Assembly (NCBI GenBank): GCA_964035575.1
Contig: OZ037854.1
Span: 1,550,001-1,614,000 of the forward strand
Direction of reading: 5' to 3'
Source: Rhynchopus sp. YZ270_cl-10
Lineage: Eukaryota; Euglenozoa; Diplonemea; Diplonemida; Diplonemidae
DNA: 64,000 bases
Numbering within the stretch: the stretch's first letter is position 1; each line of letters starts with the position of its first letter. Positions 8,514 to 18,654 of this stretch are shown one piece after another. The notes under the pieces were generated by a model. The model did not search any database and had not been told where the DNA came from. It worked only from the letters and a program-made list of their open reading frames with translations. The translations under genes were made by a program, and so were the position numbers.

Positions 8514-8570
8514 TGAGAAGTTAGACACCTCCAAGCCTGGATAGTACTGGCGCGGGTGACCAACTGGATA
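8514..8570 (+). pseudogene. 5S rRNA fragment (pseudogene)
   Basis: GAGAAGTTAGACACCTCCAA and TGGATAGTACTGGCGCGGGT match the 5S interior with several changes, but the 5' and 3' parts are missing. It lies opposite in strand to the intact 5S 55 bp away. Confidence 0.75.
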
Positions 8571-8659
8571 AATACACCGAAAAATAGATCTAAATTGTCA
8601 GACCGGTTCTTAGCTGTGCGCATCCATAAAAAACTAAAAAAATACTTGCGTCAGAAAAT

Positions 8660-8724
8660 CCTAGTGTGTTGTACCGTGGTCCGATATTCTTTCGGTCCCG
8701 GGTTCAACACCTGAGACAGATAAT
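8660..8724 (+). pseudogene. tRNA-like remnant
   Basis: A degenerate T-arm-like segment (CCCGGGTTCAACACCTG) follows a D-arm-like stretch, with no convincing acceptor or anticodon arm. Probably a decayed tRNA. Confidence 0.3.
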
Positions 8725-8829
8725 ATATTTTGACTTTTTCAGATTTTTCTCATTTTTTTGTCTCCTCACTCTTTCTGAGAATCTTCAAAATTGTCAAAAG
8801 TGAGAAATTTTTGGGAAAATGGCATATTT

Positions 8830-10260
8830 AGGGGCTCCTGAATCCATTATGAGGTCAGATGAATCAATCTGAGCATCACACATATCCTAATAGACAAAAT
8901 GTCCGTTTATCAAAATACCTGAAAATGCCTCTTTATCCTATCTAAGGATGTCAGAAACCCTTAAAAGTGCAAAAATCTTGGGAATATAGGGTTTTTGGGC
9001 CATTCTGAATCCATTGCGGGGTCGGACGATTTGATTGGAGCATCAGAAGTATCCTAATCGGTAAAATGTCGCAAAAATATGGGCAAAATGCCTTTATACC
9101 CTATCTAAGCAATTAGAATGTGCTCTAAAACGCAAAAATCTTGGGAATATGGGGTTTTTGGGCACATCTGAGTTCATTGCGGGGTCGTACGATCAGATCT
9201 GAGCATCACATAATGTCTAGAATTTTACAGGTGCAACAAACACCTGTATTTTGGTGTAACATGCATATAACCATATCTGAATACCTTAAATTTGCACGAA
9301 AATGCAAAAATCTTGGGAATATGGGTTTTTTGGGCACATCTGAGTCAATTGCGGGGTCGCACGATCAGATCCGAGCATCACACAATACCTAGAATTTCAA
9401 CTATGCAATAAACATGTCTATTTTGGGTAAAATGGCTAATAACCACATGTAAGTAGCTTAAAAATGCTCTAAAATGCAATAATCTTGGGAATATGGGGTT
9501 TTTGGGCACATTTGAGTTCATTGCGGGGTCGCACGATCAGATCCGAGTATCACACAATGTCTAGAATTTCAAATATGCAACAATCACATGTATTTTGGTG
9601 TAAAATGCATATAACCATATCTAAATGTCTCAAATACGCACAAAAATGAAGAAATCTTGGGTATATAGGGTTTTTGGGCACATCTGAGTCAATTGCGGGG
9701 TCGTACGGTCAGATCCGAGCATCACACAATGTCTAGAATTTTAGCTATGCAACAAACACCTGTATTTTGGGTAAAATGGCTAATAATCATACCTAAATGT
9801 CTCAAATATGCTCGAAAATGCATAAATCTTGGGTATATGAGGTTTTTGGGCACTTTTGAGTCAATTGCGTGGTCGTACGATCAGATTAGAGCATCACATA
9901 ATGTCTCAAATTTTACAGGTGCAACAAACACCAGTACTTTGGTGTAAAATGCATATAACCATATCTGAATACCTCAAATATGCACGAAAATGAAGAAATC
10001 TTGGGACTATAAGGTTTTTGGGCCAATCTGAGTCAATTGCGGGGTCGCACGGTCAATTCCGAGCATCAGGCCCTCTCTACAACTTAGCTGGTGCTCAAAC
10101 ATTGGGGTTACAGGCAAATAAACCTGTACACAGACATATGACCTCTGTACGAACCTTCTTTTCACTCTAAAATGTATTTTTCTTGGGTATATGGGGTATT
10201 TGAGCACATCTGAGTCAATTGCGGGGTCGTACGGTCAGATCCGAGCATCACATAATGTCT
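8830..10260. repeat. 165-bp satellite, inverted array C
   Basis: About nine copies at roughly 165-175 bp spacing. Each carries AATCTTGGGAATATGGGG, TTTTTGGGCACATCTGAG, ATTGCGGGGTCGTACGATCA and GAGCATCACACAATGTC. It is the reverse complement of the array A/B family (GATGCTC is GAGCATC here). No gene is seen. Confidence 0.85.
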
Positions 10261-10285
10261 AACTGAGAAATATTTTGAAAAAAGT

Positions 10286-11087
10286 CGATTTTTTGGTCAA
10301 AATATTTTTCACAGAAAATCGAATTTTACTATTAAGATTGGCTTTGGGCATGACCCAGTAAGGTTACTATGGGCCCCATGAGACATATACACCCGAATAC
10401 CAGGCCGTATTTTCAAAAAGTTGATAATCCCAGTATATGGTATGGCCCTGTGGTACGAAATTTTTGGCCGAAAAAATCGACCAAAAAATCGTCATTTTTG
10501 GGGGTCACGGTGACAAAAAGTTGCATTTTTTCACGAAAAATGGTCGGAATGTGACTTGAATGGGCTCTAATGGGTATATTATGCACATAACATACCTAAA
10601 TTATGTCGATATTTCACCGGCGGAGCCGAAAAAATCGATTTTCAGGGTGTGCAAAACTGTAAAAATGACGAAAATCGGAAAAATGACGATTTTTTGGTCA
10701 AAATATTTTTCACAGAAAATCGAATTTTACTATTAAGATTGGCTTTGGGCATGACCCAGTAAGGTTACTATGGGCCCCATGGGACATATACACCCGAATA
10801 CCAGGCCGTATTTTCAAAAAGTTGATAATCCCAGTATATGGTATGGCCCTGTGGTACGAAATTTTTGGCCGAAAAAATCGACCAAAAAATCGTCATTTTT
10901 GGGGGTCACGGTGACAAAAAGTTGCATTTTTTCACGAAAAATGGTCGGAATGTGACTTGAATGGGCTCTAATGGGTATATTATGCACATAACATACCTAA
11001 ATTATGTCGATATTTCACCGGCGGAGCCGAAAAAATCGATTTTCAGGGTGTGCAAAACTGTAAAAATCACCAAAATCCCAAAAATCA
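10286..11087. repeat. 401-bp tandem duplication
   Basis: Copy 1 is 10286..10686 and copy 2 is 10687..11087. They differ by only a few bases in this unit. The unit contains TCGATTTTTTGG near-palindromes and TATGGGCCCCATGGGACATA. A diverged third copy begins at about 11088. Non-coding. Confidence 0.9.
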
Positions 11088-14000
11088 CGATTTTTTTTCA
11101 AAAATATTTTTTTCAAAAAAATCGATTTTAAAATATTGGTTTGGCTTGTGCGGGGACCTGAATCTGGGGCAACATACCCTGTGGGACATACTGGGCCCGA
11201 TGCAAGGCCGATTTTTCAAAAATATGGTTGCCCCGGTAGACGGTATGGCCCTGCAGGTCAGTGCATCGGGCCAAAAATCATGAAAAAATCATGATTTTGG
11301 GGTCTGGCACCCCATGGGCACATATATCTGGGGGTGTGAAATATGCATGGAATCGACCGATTGGGGGTGTTATAGGTCCTGGGGGCCCACATGGGCCATA
11401 TTTCACGCTATTGGGTCACGGGAAAGTGATTTTGACATTTTTTCATCGATTTTAGCTGTGAGAACCCTTCAAAAACACTGATTTTGGGGTGTTTCTGAGA
11501 CGGTACGCTATACCCAGGGTCATATTAGGTATTAGTCCGGTCGACTTTTTGAAAAAACGACCCCGCAATGGACTCAGGGGTGCCAGATAGTGTATATGAA
11601 CCAGAATGGATTCACGGGAAAAGTCAAAATTGGGTGTCAGATACATGCTGCCATAAGTGACGAATTTCAAAAGTTGAGATTTTTCGAAAATCAGGGTTCA
11701 GTACACGCTGTACCCAATCCTGGGGGCCAAAATTTTCAACTTTTTGAAAAAACGGGCGGTATATGGCCCTAAATTGTCAAAATGAGTTAATTGCGACCTC
11801 GGACGGCCTCCGGAGATGAGTAGAAGTTTATTTACTGAAAAAAAAAGTCAAAACACAGGCAAAATCCCACCTTCCACAGGTACAGTCAAAACTTTTATCC
11901 AGATCTCATGTTTTTTCAAAAAATTTTAAATTGTTTTTATGACTAACACCTCCGAAATTTTTCCTGATAAGATGGAATATGGTCCTGTCGTAGTATGCAG
12001 TGTGTTTGCAGGCAAAAATTTGCATTTTCTCGCCCCAGACATTTTTTTATACATAAAAGTGCATAAAGGGACCCCTGACCCCAAAATCCGGGTTCCAGCT
12101 TTTTGAAGGGGTCACCCTACAGGCCACCTCAAAAAGTTGGCCCGTAGGGCCAACTTTTTGAAAAAACGGGGTTGCGATGTGTCCTGGGGGCCCGAAGGGC
12201 CCCCAGGACACATCGCTGGGAAAAAAATATTAGGTTTTTTGGGGTCTATATAGGGTTGCTGTGGGGGTCACATGGCCGAAAAATGGCCATTTTTGGCCTA
12301 TTTTTGGCCATTTTTTTAAGGTAAAAAATCCACTTTTTTTTTGTACATCCCCTTGCCCCCGGTAAAATTTACCAAACATATGGCCCTGTTGGACATACTG
12401 GGCCCATGAGTCGGTCGCTGGATCACCAAACTAGTTGCCCTATTTGCTAAAATCATGTTTTCAGGGTCAAAAATAGGGTGTTTTTTAGGGTCAAAAATAG
12501 GGTGTTTTTCAGGGGTATGTTAACCACGTATGTGTCTTAGGGACCAAATTTTCCAGGAATGTGAACCAATCGGGTCGCAATGGGTCCAGGGGGCCCGGAG
12601 GGCCCCCATGCAGGGAAAATTTGCAACAATCCTGGGCAATGCTGGGGGCCGATAGGGTGTGCCTATACACGTGTTTTTACGTGTTTTTGGGCACTTTTCA
12701 GGATTTTCGAAAATTTTTGCAACACCAAAATCAAAAATTTCGGTCTAGGAGGCCCATATCTGGAAAAAATCGATATTCCAATGGCCTCATTGGGACATAT
12801 TGGGCCCAGGACCCTATTTTCAGGTCCCAGGAAAAGCCAAAACAATAAAAAAAATAGCTCAGGCGACCCCCAAAAATAGGCGAAAAACAGCCATTTTTAG
12901 GGTGTTTTTTAGGGGTATTTTTACACACACAAATTGTTTACCATAGCACACCCCCAGGCTGCCTCAAAATTTTATCTTTATTTGATTTTTCCAACCCACA
13001 TAGGGGTATTTGAGGCACAACTTTCACCAAGCCTGGGGAATTCGGCACTGCACACACACAACTGAAAAAGGCAAAAATCACCTGTTTTTCAAGGTGTCGC
13101 AGGGTAAATGTTGTTCCTTAAAAACCAAATTTTTTCTAAAAAATCGGCCCTGCGGGTGAAAAAACGACACTATGGGGGGTATTCCAGGGTGTGGGGGCCC
13201 CAAAAATCCGGTTTAAGACCACGAGAGGGTCCGAATACACACCTGAGAAGGTCCCGGGGAGTAAAAAAATGGCCATTTTTGGGGGGTCAAAATCTCACTT
13301 TTTGGGGGGATGTTTGTATACCCAGTACCGACCCACTAGCTGGGATGCCCAACTTTTCGCGAATATGGGGGCCCGTAGGGCCCCCGGGGCCCAGGGGGCC
13401 CAAAATATCGTGTTGCAGATGCCAGGAGAACATGTTTCAATATTTTGGATACATTTTTCCATAAGGTCATTTTCAAAAGCACTGATTTTAGGGGTATTGA
13501 GCGAGGTACCCATACCCATGGGTTATCCTATATATTAGTTTTCACTCGGATGTGAAAAAACGATGTCGCAATGGATTCAGGGGGCCCAAATAGGGTATAT
13601 GGCCCAGGAAATTTTCAAAAAGTTGACCCAACCAGGTATACAGGCATACAAGCCGGTAGGTCAACAGATAGGGTGTTTTCCGCACCCAAAATATGGGGTC
13701 ATGACCATGTGGGTCAGACCTGAATTGATAAATGTTTCGCACAGGTTTTCGCGAATACCCCCTCTATTCCGAATGCGCTACAAGAGTTTTAAATTTTTGG
13801 CTATTTAGATTCACTTTTAAAAACAAAATGGGTCTCCAGAACACACATGAGGTTCACATGTACCTCTACAGAAACCTTGGTTTTGGTCGGATTTTGAGGC
13901 CAATTTTTGGGTTCCCACCAATTTCCTAGGGTATACTGGGATATTGCCCGTGTGTCCAAAAGTGATTTTTGGGGCCTTAGGACCCCGGAGAATCCATTTA

Positions 14001-14095
14001 ACGGTCGTTTTTGCACCGGAAAGACCTATCTAGTACCCAAAAATCGAATTTTCATATTTTTGAAAAAGTGACCAAAAATCGACTTTTTTTGGTAA
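11088..14095. repeat. Long non-coding spacer with degenerate ~400-bp modules
   Basis: No gene is supported. Recurring words include GGGCCC palindromes, TTTTTGAAAAAACG, CGCAATGGACTCAGGGG, ACATACTGGGCCC and TTTGGCCATTTTTGG, pointing to diverged copies of a tandem module. G and C tracts are common and open frames are short. Confidence 0.6.
12130..12216. repeat. Two adjacent perfect hairpins
   Basis: Arms 12130..12143 and 12147..12160 (14 bp, loop GTA), then 12174..12193 and 12197..12216 (20 bp, loop GAA, core GGGGGCCC). Both stems are perfect and kept in unit 2. Confidence 0.9.
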
Positions 14096-14099
14096 CATT

Positions 14100-14420
14100 G
14101 TATGGCATAAATTATTCTACATAATGTGTGATGCTTGAATAAAAACTTACGACCCCATAATGTACTCGGAACTCACCCATGTAATTGTTGAGAAAAAAAA
14201 ACTTTCCGAAAAAATGAAATTTCAACCCGAATATGCACATTTGGGTCATTTTACGGCTATGTAGGTCATTTTGTATGTGTTTTTCGATTATATAGGTGAT
14301 TAGGATATGTGTGATGCTCAGATTAAATCGTAAGACCCCGCAATTGACTCAAATGTGCCCAAAAACCCTATATACCCAAGATTATTAACTTTTCCAGCAT
14401 ATTGGACATCCTTAGGTATG
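14100..14420. repeat. 165-bp satellite, array D (direct)
   Basis: Two copies near 14124 and 14308 (GATGCTTGAATAAAAAC, GATGCTCAGATTAAATCG) in the direct orientation, closing the spacer that the inverted array C opens. A further single copy sits near 16239 between SL genes. Confidence 0.75.
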
Positions 14421-14730
14421 GTTATAAGCCATGATACGGCTATTGCTGGAAAAATAGCCGTAAATTGTGGTTGGTATTGATTTCAGAAATTATGTGATGC
14501 TTAGATCATGCCATAGACGCTTTTAATGGATTCATATGAGCTCATACTACCCATATACCCCTTCAGAAGCCCCTTTTGACTCTTATGAATATCCTTATAT
14601 AGGCTTCCACTTGTGCAGAACCTTCTCAGTGTACAAGATGTTAGGTACAAAAAAACCATCATATTTTTTACACTACTGGCATGCTTCCCAGGACACGTCT
14701 GTACTCAGAACGTTGTAGAGAAAAAAGGCA

Positions 14731-14849
14731 ACCAACGATTTCTAAAGCTACAGTTTCTGTACTTCATTGGTATGGAAGCATGAAGATTATATTCTTCTCA
14801 CACAACTTTGTCAAAACATGGCCAGTTTCGAAAGAGACTGGCCTTTTTT
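14731..14849 (+). ncRNA. Spliced-leader RNA gene SL1
   Basis: The exon of about 39 nt (14731..14769) opens ACCAACGATTT and ends CATTG before the donor GTATGG. It donates the trans-spliced 5' end of mRNAs. The exon can form a TACAG TTT CTGTA hairpin, and the intron has a possible Sm site AACTTTGT. The RNA ends in a 10-bp stem GGCCAGTTTC/GAGACTGGCC with a GAAA loop, then T6. The CTTCCC promoter element starts at 14684. Confidence 0.92.
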
Positions 14850-15168
14850 ACGTTAGCATCACCTTCTGCAAACCCCAAAAAACACACATGATTCCCATCA
14901 CATACAAGTGCTTGCTGCAACCCATTTGTATATTGCCTGCAAAACCATGTGTGCAACCATTTGTGGCACTGGTACCACATATACCCCTTCAGAAACCACT
15001 GTTGACTCTTATGAATATACTTGTGTAAGCCTCTCACCTAAGCATATTCTGTGCAGACCCTTCCCAGTGACCAATAGGTTAGGTACGAAAAAGCGACCAT
15101 ATTTAGGACACTGGAAGAAGGCTTACCAGTTCACGTTGGAGCTTAGAACATTGTAGAGAAAAAAGGCA

Positions 15169-15285
15169 ACCAACGATTTCTAAAGCTACAGTTTCTGTAC
15201 TTCATTGGTATGGAAGCATGAAGATTATATCTTCTCACACAACTTTGTCAAACATGGCCAGTCTCGAAAGAGACTGGCCTTTTTT
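15169..15285 (+). ncRNA. Spliced-leader RNA gene SL2
   Basis: Same exon and GTATGG donor as SL1. The terminal stem GGCCAGTCTC/GAGACTGGCC is fully paired. The upstream element is GCTTACCAG, slightly divergent from the CTTCCC consensus. Confidence 0.92.
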
Positions 15286-15602
15286 ACGTTAGCATGATCG
15301 TCTTGTGCACAAGAAGCAAACCCAAAAACACACACGATTCACACATGACATAACACACAAGTGCTTACTGCACCCCATTTTTATATCGCCTGCAAAACCA
15401 TATTTGTGACACTTGTTCCCCTTCAGAAGCCACTGTTGACTCTGTCGAATATCCTTCTGTAGGATCACACTTAAGGATATTTTTATGTAGAACCTTCACA
15501 GTGACCAAGATGTCAGGTACGAAAAAGCAACCGTATTATAGACATTGGCAGAAGGCTTCCCAGAACAAGTGGGTACCTAGAACATTGTAGAGAAAAAGGG
15601 CA

Positions 15603-15719
15603 ACCAACGATTTCTAAAGCTACAGTTTCTGTACTTCATTGGTATGGAAGCATGAAGATTATATCTTCTCACACAACTTTGTCAAACATGGCCAGTCTCG
15701 AAAGAGACTGGCCTTTTTT
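15603..15719 (+). ncRNA. Spliced-leader RNA gene SL3
   Basis: Sequence as SL2. It lies in the second copy of a 434-bp tandem duplication (15169..15602 and 15603..16036) and has the upstream element GCTTCCCAGAACAAG. Confidence 0.92.
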
Positions 15720-16036
15720 ACGTTAGCATGATCGTCTTGTGCACAAGAAGCAAACCCAAAAACACACACGATTCACACATGACATAACACACAAGTGCTT
15801 ACTGCACCCCATTTTTATATCGCCTGCAAAACCATATTTGTGACACTTGTTCCCCTTCAGAAGCCACTGTTGACTCTGTCGAATATCCTTCTGTAGGATC
15901 ACACTTAAGGATATTTTTATGTAGAACCTTCACAGTGACCAAGATGTCAGGTACGAAAAAGCAACCGTATTATAGACATTGGCAGAAGGCTTCCCAGAAC
16001 AAGTGGGTACCTAGAACATTGTAGAGAAAAAGGGCA

Positions 16037-16153
16037 ACCAACGATTTCTAAAGCTACAGTTTCTGTACTTCATTGGTATGGAAGCATGAAGATTATATTC
16101 TTCACACAACTTTGTCAAAACATGGCCAGTTTCGAAAGAGACTGGCCTTTTTT
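16037..16153 (+). ncRNA. Spliced-leader RNA gene SL4
   Basis: Standard exon and donor; stem GGCCAGTTTC/GAGACTGGCC, then T6. Downstream (about 16200..16400) lies a single 165-bp satellite copy, then the promoter of SL5. Confidence 0.92.
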
Positions 16154-16455
16154 ACGTTAACATCACCTTGTGCAAACCCAAAAAACACACATGATTCCCA
16201 TGTTCTTCGAATATTTTGGTGATTAGGATATGTGTAATGCTCAGATTAAATTGTACGACCACGCAATTGACTCAAATGAGCCCAAATATCCCGTATTCCC
16301 AAGATTTTTGGACTTTCGAGCACATTGGGCATCCTTAGGTATGTTTATAAGCCACTCTACGGCTATGTTAGAAAAAAAACCCACCATAATAATGATACAT
16401 ATGGCATGATTCCCAGAACATGTTGGCACTTAGAACATTGTAGAGAAAAAGGGCA

Positions 16456-16572
16456 ACCAACGATTTCTAAAGCTACAGTTTCTGTACTTCATTGGTATGG
16501 AAGCATGAAGATTATTCTTCTCACACAACTTTGTCAAAACATGGCCAGTTTCGAAAGAGACTGGCCTTTTTT
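16456..16572 (+). ncRNA. Spliced-leader RNA gene SL5
   Basis: Standard SL gene with T6 terminator and promoter element ATTCCCAGAACATG about 46 nt upstream. U6 follows 139 bp downstream on the same strand. Confidence 0.92.
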
Positions 16573-16650
16573 ACGTTAACACGATCGTCTTGTGCACAAG
16601 AAGCAAAAAAAACCCACACAACAACAGCAGAAGTTTAGAACCACATTCAG

Positions 16651-16687
16651 ACCCTGACCCAACTCCAACAAGGGGCCCCTGTCTTGT
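16651..16687 (+). promoter_or_regulatory. Type-2 promoter element of U6
   Basis: ACCCTGACCCAACTCC, then ACAAGGGG and CCCCTGTCTTGT, ending 24 nt before U6. The left half of the palindrome differs from the consensus. A TATA-like CATATATACT lies just before the start. Confidence 0.75.
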
Positions 16688-16710
16688 CAACCACCTTGTG
16701 CATATATACT

Positions 16711-16814
16711 GGACCCCAGAAATGGGACATCCGTTAAAATTGGATCGATACAGAGAAGATTAGCATGGTCCCTGCGCAAGGATGACACGCATTAATCGAG
16801 AAAGTATCAACTTT
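16711..16814 (+). ncRNA. U6: U6 spliceosomal snRNA
   Basis: Contains the near-universal ACAGAGAAGATTAGCATGG and CCCTGCGCAAGGATGACACGC. The 5' stem GGACCCC AGAAA TGGGACATCC resembles the kinetoplastid U6 stem. Its ACAGAGA box pairs with the 5' splice site, here the SL donor and any cis introns. It ends in a T9 run, so Pol III is expected. Confidence 0.95.
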
Positions 16815-17035
16815 TTTTTTGTCCCCCGGATCACACGTATTTTTTACACTGGTGTCTTCTTCATGCTTCCCAGACCAACACATATGTGCAGACATACCCA
16901 TCACCCACAGGTGGCAAGTGGCAGGCTGCAGTGACCCATTGAAATATTGGTTTCAAAAAACGACCATATGGTTTATGCTACTGGCATGCTTCCCTGAGCA
17001 TATACATGTCGAAAGCTGTGTAGAGAAAAAGAGCA

Positions 17036-17152
17036 ACCAACGATTTCTAAAGCTACAGTTTCTGTACTTCATTGGTATGGAAGCATGAAGATTACTCTTC
17101 TCACACAACTTTGTCAAAACATGGCCGGTTTCGAAAGAGACTGGCCTTTTTT
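17036..17152 (+). ncRNA. Spliced-leader RNA gene SL6
   Basis: Standard exon and donor. The terminal stem GGCCGGTTTC/GAGACTGGCC has a G-U in place of A-U, so pairing is kept. The promoter element GCTTCCCTGAGCAT lies upstream. Confidence 0.91.
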
Positions 17153-17241
17153 ACGTTAGCATGATTGTCTTTGTGTGTCTTTGTGCAAAGCAAAAAAAAA
17201 AACACACACAAGAAGTGAGGATCTTCAAAACCACGTTTTTG

Positions 17242-17277
17242 ACCTGACCCACCTCCAACTAGACAACCCTGTCTTGT
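17242..17277 (+). promoter_or_regulatory. Type-2 promoter element of 7SL
   Basis: CCTGACCCACCTCCA, then CTAGACAACCCTGTCTTGT, ending 24 nt before 7SL. Almost the same as the elements at 17965 and 20430. Confidence 0.8.
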
Positions 17278-17300
17278 ATTCCGACAATATGGTATCTATT

Positions 17301-17612
17301 GAGCCGGGATGTGTTGGCTGCATCCTGAAACCCCTAGCTTCTGGGGGGGCAAGCTTCTCCAGAACTGGGCACTCTTTGAGGTGGACCAAAGGCACCTTCA
17401 ACTTCTGTGTTGATGTGTTGTCCGTGTTAGTCTACTGTCCTGTTTGCGGCCTTGGTGTAAACCAGGGCAACAATCAGAGTGAAATGGGGTGAACCGGGCC
17501 AGGCTGGTCTCACAGAGCAGCTCATAACTCCTGCAGTGGACAGTTCAAGGATCGCAGCACAGAGCAGAGTGAGGGTGTTTCCAACTCAATGGCTTGAACT
17601 GGAGAAGCGTTT
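17301..17612 (+). ncRNA. 7SL (signal recognition particle) RNA
   Basis: Scaffold of the SRP, which targets secretory ribosomes to the ER. The 5' Alu-domain part reads GAGCCGGGATGTGTTGGC. The S-domain core GGGGTGAACCGGGCCAGG and GAGCAGCTCATAACTCC matches the SRP54-binding region of animal 7SL. The long helix closes with GCTTCTCCAG (17353) against CTGGAGAAGC (near 17599), followed by TTCTTTTTT. The 5' end is set by the 24-nt spacing from the promoter element and the 3' end by the T-run. Confidence 0.92.
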
Positions 17613-17778
17613 CTTTTTTACATTTTTCCATGTGAACATTGTTTCCACATCACCATACACATGTGTTGTTGATACACCCCACCACGTTGCCCAGACCATT
17701 CCTACCCACATTATTCACCACAAGTGGCATGTTTACCAGCACATGTTGGTGCTTAGAGCAATGTTAAGAAAAAGGGCA

Positions 17779-17896
17779 ACCAACGATTTCTAAAGCTACA
17801 GTTTCTGTACTTCATTGGTATGGAAGCATGAAGATTATATTCTTCTCACACAACTTTGTCAAACATGGCCAGCCTCGAAAGAGACTGGCCTTTTTT
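17779..17896 (+). ncRNA. Spliced-leader RNA gene SL7
   Basis: Last SL gene of the unit. The stem GGCCAGCCTC/GAGACTGGCC has one C-A mismatch. Its upstream block (TTACCAGCACATG, TTAAGAAAAAGGGC) is the most divergent of the seven. Confidence 0.9.
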
Positions 17897-17964
17897 ATGT
17901 CACCATGAGAAAAAACATTCACACATATGATGCATGTACAAAGTGCACAGGTGTGTGTGTGTCA

Positions 17965-18000
17965 CCCTGACCCACCTCCAACAAGACAACCCTGTCTTGT
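17965..18000 (+). promoter_or_regulatory. Type-2 promoter element of RNA-A
   Basis: CCCTGACCCACCTCC followed by the perfect palindrome ACAAGACA-N4-TGTCTTGT, ending 24 nt before RNA-A. Confidence 0.8.
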
Positions 18001-18023
18001 TTTCCCATACTCTCCCTATGTTT

Positions 18024-18345
18024 GGGTGCTAAGTTAGTGTGCTACTTCGAAACCAAACAACTCGTTCAGCAACAGCTAAAACTTGAAAAGACCTTTCTTA
18101 TCAGAAAATTCTTTACAATTTTTATGATGTGTCCTGCTGTGGGCCTGATATGGCCCAAGGCGGAACCACTTTCATATGATGTAAATCCCGTACGTTCGTA
18201 CAGAATATTACCCATGATGATTATTCTTACATTAGCGTGTAACACTAATTCTGACTGCGTTCTATTTCACACTTCAAATATTAGAACTGGATGTGGGGCT
18301 GCCAGTTTACTGGTGGTCCCGATCCAGCACACAACGCAAGCACCC
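18024..18345 (+). ncRNA. RNA-A, unidentified structured ncRNA (322 nt)
   Basis: Function unknown. It is the plus-strand relative of RNA-A' (7900..8229). It starts GGGTGCTAAG and ends AAGCACCC, with a T6 run after. The TGGGCC TGATAT GGCCCA hairpin keeps pairing with changed bases relative to RNA-A', and CCAG TTTA CTGG inside GGGG/TCCC is kept. ATACCTT-, TACTAAC- or SRP-like signatures are absent. About 80 percent similar to RNA-A' by eye. Candidates are RNase P, MRP, U3 or telomerase RNA. Confidence 0.72.
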
Positions 18346-18463
18346 TTTTTTATATTACCCCACCCAGTACCCCCCCTGTGTCTGTGTTGTTGCCTAAAAA
18401 AGCATCACCTTTTACAGGCTTCCTTGTGGGGAGTGTTCGGTCAAGTGATAGTGATGAAGAAGG

Positions 18464-18532
18464 ACAGGGGCGAGTTTTCTCGTGAAATGCTTTGAAGCCT
18501 CTGACATTGAGAGGCTCGCTCCGACCTCTGTT
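18464..18532 (+). ncRNA. RNA-D, candidate small ncRNA
   Basis: A CTTCC element at 18419 predicts a start near 18464. From there ACAG and GGGCGAG pair with CTCGCTC and CTGT at the other end, enclosing GAG TTTT CTC and GCCTCT/AGAGGC hairpins, and a T5 run follows. The body is unchanged in unit 2 although the downstream flank differs. Identity unknown and the call is weak. Confidence 0.35.
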
Positions 18533-18654
18533 TTTAATAACCCTTACCGGTAACCACTGTGTATGTATGGTATGTATGGTATGTATGATATGTTGCCTTT
18601 GTGTGTTTGTTTTTGTTTTGTTAAAAAAGAGGGTATGCCACTCCTGGATGTTGT

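Larger units (their letters stand above)
15169..16036. repeat. 434-bp tandem duplication carrying SL genes
   Basis: 15169..15602 and 15603..16036 look identical and each holds one SL gene plus the promoter of the next. Unit 2 lacks this pair. Confidence 0.9.

Noticed and set aside
8660-8724. A working tRNA gene
   Set aside because: Only a T-arm-like stretch is convincing; acceptor strands do not pair and no anticodon can be assigned.
10286-14095. Possible long ncRNA or gene in the G/C-tract spacer
   Set aside because: No promoter of either class, no T-run defined ends, and the sequence is explained as diverged tandem modules.
16849-16980. CTTCCC element after U6 (GCTTCCCAGACCAAC) as the promoter of another RNA
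   Set aside because: The sequence after it is the conserved distal block found before other SL genes, so it is probably part of the SL6 upstream region.
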